Shown here piece after piece: positions 5,048 through 7,095 of a DNA stretch of 7,095 nt. The stretch spans positions 1 through 7,095 of the forward strand of contig CACYWX010000163.1 of assembly GCA_902778205.1 (NCBI GenBank). Reading direction: 5' to 3'. The notes below the pieces were generated by a model. That model was not told the origin of the DNA and ran no database searches. It saw only the letters and a list, made by a program, of their open reading frames with translations. The stretch is from an uncultured Ruminococcus sp. (GTDB lineage Bacteria; Bacillota; Clostridia; Oscillospirales; CAG-272). Every line of letters starts with the position of its first letter. Positions within the stretch are counted from its first letter, which is position 1. A program made the position numbers and the translations under genes.

Positions 5048-5073
5048 GGAAAAACGCGGGAAAAGCGGAAAAA

Positions 5074-5700
5074 TCACGTCTCCCCGGCGATGATGTCGGA
5101 GAGGGCGCAGGGAGGAAATTCCGCCAGAGCAGGGTGGCCGGTCAGGGTCCGGACGATCCGCCAGCCCATGGCGCTGTGGACGGCGTTCTCCGGAATGGGA
5201 CGGCATCCCAGATCCAGATAGACCTTCACGGCCAGCCAGGTGTTGGTCTGGGTGGGGACCACCGCGCGGTCATAGCCCAGGGAGCGCATGATCCGGAAGG
5301 CTTCGGCCACAAGGGGCTTCGAAAGTCCGCGACCCTGGTAATCCCTTCGCACGGACACCCAGTGGAGCCAGGCCGAGCCGGAGCGGTCCCGCCCGAAGAC
5401 GTCGTACATGGCGCAGGCGGTGGCGGCCTTCTCCCCGTTTTCCGCCTCGATGAAGATCATCCGCCCGGGCAGCTCGGATTCGCGGCCGCCGTAATACCGC
5501 TCCCAGGCCTCTTCGCCTTCCTCGAAGGAGCCGAACTCCCGGGCACTCTGCTCGATGCGGATCCATTCGTCCCGGTCTCCCGGCTTGTACCGGACGAAGC
5601 GGTACCCCGGCGGCAGAATATACTCCGGCAGATTGTCCAGGGACCGGGCGAGCATCAGCTCCCAGTGGGCGATGCGCGGGTCGTTGTTGTCAAAGTCCAT
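5074..5700 (-). CDS. GNAT-family N-acetyltransferase
   Basis: 208 residues starting MDFDNNDPRIAHWELMLARS. The acetyl-CoA binding motif A is at residues 113-131 (HWVSVRRDYQGRGLSKPLV), with Gln122-Gly123-Arg124-Gly125 as the pyrophosphate-binding turn. The following helix and the Asn/Tyr motif-B region (QTNTWLAVKVYLDLGCRPI) are typical of GNAT. Members move acetyl groups from acetyl-CoA to small amines, peptides or antibiotics; the acceptor here is not readable. The frame is open 22 codons further upstream, into the alkyltransferase gene. ATG at 5700 is preferred because AGGAG (5712-5708) sits 7 bases before it and the start lies 13 bases after the upstream stop. That spacing makes it the second gene of an operon with the alkyltransferase. 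No clear terminator follows. Confidence 0.85.
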   Translation of the reverse strand: MDFDNNDPRIAHWELMLARSLDNLPEYILPPGYRFVRYKPGDRDEWIRIEQSAREFGSFEEGEEAWERYYGGRESELPGRMIFIEAENGEKAATACAMYDVFGRDRSGSAWLHWVSVRRDYQGRGLSKPLVAEAFRIMRSLGYDRAVVPTQTNTWLAVKVYLDLGCRPIPENAVHSAMGWRIVRTLTGHPALAEFPPCALSDIIAGET

Positions 5701-5713
5701 GGGATCTCTCCTC

Positions 5714-6025
5714 TCAGCTCCCGTCCCAGCCGGACAGGGACAGGTCCACGCGGCCGTTTTTGTCAAAGCGGACCCCCTCGGCCAGGAGCAGCTTTCTCTG
5801 GGTGTCCTTCTCCCACACGTCGAAGGCCGGGCAGGTGCCGCCGAACCGGTTCACCACCCGATGGCAGGGAACAGAGGGATCCCGGCAGGCCGCCATGGCG
5901 AAGCCCACGGTCCGTGCTCCACGGGGCATACCCAGCAGAAAGGCGATCTGCCCGTAGGTGGCGGCTTTTCCCTCCGGGATCCTGCAGACCAGGGCGTATA
6001 TGCGTTCATAGAGCTCGGACGCCAC
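5714..6025 (-). CDS. MGMT-family methylated-DNA–cysteine alkyltransferase, short single-domain form
   Basis: 103 residues covering only the C-terminal DNA-binding/active-site domain of the Ogt/MGMT family. Features are ERIYALVCRIPEGKAATYGQ, with Tyr24 as the base-flipping tyrosine, the recognition helix with Arg38 in GARTVGFAM, the active-site motif PCHRVV with Cys54, and LLLAEGV near the end with the conserved Glu83. Standalone proteins this short are often alkyltransferase-like (ATL) proteins whose cysteine is replaced, commonly by Trp. Here the cysteine is kept, so alkyl transfer from O6-alkylguanine is possible, although the N-terminal domain is missing. The start is GTG at 6025, with AGGAGG (6037-6032) 6 bases upstream. 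It is the first gene of an operon with the GNAT gene, from its own promoter. Confidence 0.87.
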   Translation of the reverse strand: MASELYERIYALVCRIPEGKAATYGQIAFLLGMPRGARTVGFAMAACRDPSVPCHRVVNRFGGTCPAFDVWEKDTQRKLLLAEGVRFDKNGRVDLSLSGWDGS

Positions 6026-6050
6026 GGCGCGCCTCCTCTTCGGTGATCAT
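6006..6050 (-). CDS. Possible 14-codon leaderless upstream ORF overlapping the alkyltransferase start
   Basis: On the minus strand, ATG at 6050 opens MITEEEARRGVRAL and stops at 6008-6006. This lies in a different frame from the alkyltransferase and overlaps its GTG start (6025). The A of this ATG falls about 7 bases after the -10 box, at the expected transcription start, so it would be a leaderless ORF. It could couple to or dampen translation of the alkyltransferase gene. It may equally be chance. Confidence 0.2.
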   Translation of the reverse strand: MITEEEARRGVRAL

Positions 6051-6056
6051 GCCTCC

Positions 6057-6085
6057 ATTATACCGGATCCGGGGCCGTTCGTCAA
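6057..6085 (-). promoter_or_regulatory. Promoter of the alkyltransferase–acetyltransferase operon
   Basis: On the minus strand, TTGACG (6085-6080), a 17-bp spacer and a perfect TATAAT (6062-6057). The predicted start near 6050 gives a leader of about 25 bases to the GTG start codon. Confidence 0.88.
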
Positions 6086-6112
6086 GCGGGGCGGGGAAGA
6101 TGGGGCCCATTG

Positions 6113-6141
6113 TTGACAGACAGAGCGAAATATGATATGAT
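6113..6141 (+). promoter_or_regulatory. Promoter of the solute-binding lipoprotein gene
   Basis: TTGACA (6113-6118), a 17-bp spacer and TATGAT (6136-6141). It is back to back with the alkyltransferase promoter, the -35 boxes being 27 bp apart. The 11-bp palindrome ATGGGGCCCAT (6100-6110) sits just upstream and could bind a regulator. The predicted start near 6148 leaves a leader of about 50 bases. Confidence 0.82.
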
Positions 6142-6155
6142 GTCGGTGTTCATTC

Positions 6156-6179
6156 AGCGCGTTGACAGTTTGGAACGCT
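6156..6179 (+). promoter_or_regulatory. Weak hairpin in the lipoprotein gene leader
   Basis: AGCGCGTT (6156-6163) can pair with AACGCT (6174-6179) if one C is bulged. It lies between the predicted transcription start and the ribosome site AAAGGA (6187-6192). A second TTGACA (6162-6167) lies in the loop but has no -10 box at proper spacing. Confidence 0.25.
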
Positions 6180-6199
6180 ATTATGGAAAGGAATCGACC

Positions 6200-7095
6200 A
6201 TGAAACGAAGAATCACAGCGCTGTCCCTGACCGCCGTCCTGCTCCTCGCCTTCCTTGCCTCCTGCGCCGGAAAGACGACGGACACGCTCCCCTCCTCAGC
6301 CGACGGGGAGAACGTACCGGCCGATGACGTTCAGAACGCGGCGGTCCCGGCGGAGGAAGAGGAGGAACGCCTTTCCAGCTCCGTTCCGGCGGATCTGGAT
6401 CTCGGGGGCATGGAGATCCGCGCCCTCTGCTTTGCCGCCCGGGAGGGATTCACCGTGGCCGCGGAGGAGCTGAACGGGGAGACGCTCAACGACGCCATCT
6501 ACACCGCCAACCGGCAGACGGAGGAGGAGCTGAACTTCTCCTACCGCTTCCTCGAGAACGGCGGCATCGAGACCACGGACCTCGAAAACGCCTTCGCCGC
6601 CGGGGACGACAGCTGGGAGCTGGTCTACGGCACCCAATGGAAGGTCGCCCAGCTGGTGCCCCGCCATATGCTGGCCAACCTGAATCCCGCGGCGGGCGGG
6701 TATATCGATCTGGAAAAGCCCTGGTGGTACGATGGGTACATCGGGGAGTGCGAGGCGGACGGGGAGCACACCTTTCTTCTGGCCGGAGACGCCGCGCCCA
6801 GCGTTTTCCGCCGCTCCACCATGCTGGTGATGAACACCGATCTTCTGCGGGACATGGGCGGAGACGTGAACGAGGTCTACGACACGGTGCTCTCCGGGGA
6901 CTGGACCGTGGACCGGTTCTCCGACATGGTGAGCCGGGGATACCGGGACCTTGCGGGGATCTGCTTAAGGACTGCCCTGGCGGAAGCCATGTTTACCTCG
7001 GAAAAGCCCTTCCTCGTGCTGGATGATCCCTTTACGAACCTGGACGATGAGAAGGTGGAACGCGGAATGCACTTCCTGAAAAAGCTTTCGGAGGA
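6200..7095 (+). CDS. Solute-binding lipoprotein N-terminal part, fused in frame to an ATPase tail; runs off the window
   Basis: ATG at 6200 follows AAAGGA at 7 bases and a good promoter. The 299 visible codons have no stop. Residues 1-22 are a lipoprotein signal: KRR, a hydrophobic core, then lipobox LASC with Cys22 to be lipidated. An acidic, Pro/Ala-rich linker runs to about residue 66. Residues 67-247 look like the first lobe of an extracellular solute-binding protein of an ABC importer (GGMEIRALCF, ELNGETLNDAIYTANRQTEE, then MNTDLLRDMGGDV and GDWTVDRFSDMV). That family is usually 400-550 residues, so about half is missing. From about residue 245 the frame changes character (LAGICLRTALAEAMF, FLVLDDPFTNLDDEK) and matches Rad50/SbcC/YhaN-like ATPases, which are cytoplasmic. 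A secreted lipoprotein carrying half of such a domain makes no functional sense. The product is probably an assembly chimera or a broken gene. Confidence 0.8.
   Translation, partial: MKRRITALSLTAVLLLAFLASCAGKTTDTLPSSADGENVPADDVQNAAVPAEEEEERLSSSVPADLDLGGMEIRALCFAAREGFTVAAEELNGETLNDAIYTANRQTEEELNFSYRFLENGGIETTDLENAFAAGDDSWELVYGTQWKVAQLVPRHMLANLNPAAGGYIDLEKPWWYDGYIGECEADGEHTFLLAGDAAPSVFRRSTMLVMNTDLLRDMGGDVNEVYDTVLSGDWTVDRFSDMVSRGYRDLAGICLRTALAEAMFTSEKPFLVLDDPFTNLDDEKVERGMHFLKKLSE
6932..7095 (+). other. Segment coding the C-terminal nucleotide-binding motifs of a Rad50/SbcC/YhaN-like ATPase
   Basis: Read in the same frame as the lipoprotein, residues 245-299 carry a signature-like SRGYRDLAGICLR, Walker B FLVLDDPF with Asp275-Asp276, and the D-loop NLDDEK, then a helix (VERGMHFLKKLSEE). 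In this ATPase class these elements form the C-terminal half of the nucleotide-binding domain, after a long coiled coil that is absent here. Codons TTA, AGG and ACT appear in a short space after 6965, whereas the lipoprotein part uses mainly CTG/CTC for Leu and CGG/CGC for Arg. That supports a different origin. The exact breakpoint cannot be set, because Gly-Tyr-Arg-Asp-Leu would fit both families. Confidence 0.75.

Noticed and set aside
5701..5766. Upstream extension of the acetyltransferase by 22 residues
   Set aside because: It would overlap the end of the alkyltransferase gene and lacks a ribosome site, while ATG at 5700 has AGGAG at proper distance.
4654..6135. Long plus-strand open frame (493 codons) antisense to the XRE, GNAT and MGMT genes
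   Set aside because: The opposite strand has three genes with clear motifs, ribosome sites and promoters. This frame is low in recognisable structure and crosses the promoters of two units.
6162..6184. Second promoter TTGACA...TATTAT upstream of the lipoprotein gene
   Set aside because: The spacer is only 11 bp, too short for sigma-A; the upstream pair at 6113-6141 has 17 bp.
6296..6769. Minus-strand open frame opposite the lipoprotein gene
   Set aside because: The plus strand has a promoter, ribosome site, lipobox and family-like sequence; the antisense frame has none.
1..7095. CRISPR array, insertion sequence, toxin-antitoxin pair or phage module
   Set aside because: No regularly spaced repeats, transposase or integrase motifs, or paired toxin-antitoxin genes were seen. 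The S24 repressor alone is not evidence of a prophage.

Overview
The window is GC-rich, compact, bacterial chromosomal DNA. It looks like a GC-rich Clostridia-type Firmicute, perhaps an Oscillospiraceae-like gut anaerobe. This is an inference from near-consensus sigma-A promoters with 17-bp spacers, strong AGGAGG-type ribosome sites, a tRNA without an encoded CCA end, and the style of the lipoprotein and GPH transporter. No taxonomic search was possible. The window opens inside one gene and closes inside another.

Layout, left to right. (1) The C-terminal part of a GPH/MelB-type sugar transporter (+) with a strong terminator. (2) A gene-poor, AT-richer stretch (about 499-765) with hairpins, an extended -10 element and a doubtful 47-residue ORF on the minus strand. 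(3) An XRE/S24 LexA-like self-cleaving repressor (-), with a good promoter overlapped by a 25-bp dyad that may be its own operator. (4) A divergent metal-dependent amidohydrolase (+) from a consensus promoter. (5) A convergent tRNA-Leu(CAA) (-) with its own promoter and terminator hairpin. (6) A sugar phosphate isomerase/epimerase (+) with a 4-bp gap to a small one-helix membrane protein, closed by a bidirectional terminator. (7) A leftward block: an MGMT-type alkyltransferase and a GNAT acetyltransferase in one operon, then a separately promoted XRE-like protein with a Ser/Thr/Lys-rich linker. (8) A divergent lipoprotein, the start of an extracellular solute-binding protein (+), running to the window end.

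How the genes fit together. The transporter, epimerase, amidohydrolase and solute-binding lipoprotein suggest uptake and catabolism of sugars or related small molecules. The S24 repressor and alkyltransferase belong to stress and DNA-damage responses. They are separate transcription units, and nothing here shows one integrated pathway or a recognisable new defence or mobile system.

The most unusual signal is at the right edge. The solute-binding-protein reading frame passes without a stop, around positions 6932-6955, into what reads as the C-terminal nucleotide-binding segment of a Rad50/SbcC/YhaN-like ATPase (signature-like motif, Walker B, D-loop). The junction lies where both families can share the residues Gly-Tyr-Arg-Asp-Leu, and about 150 bases from the window end. 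A chimeric assembly join is the leading explanation; a real recombination is the alternative.
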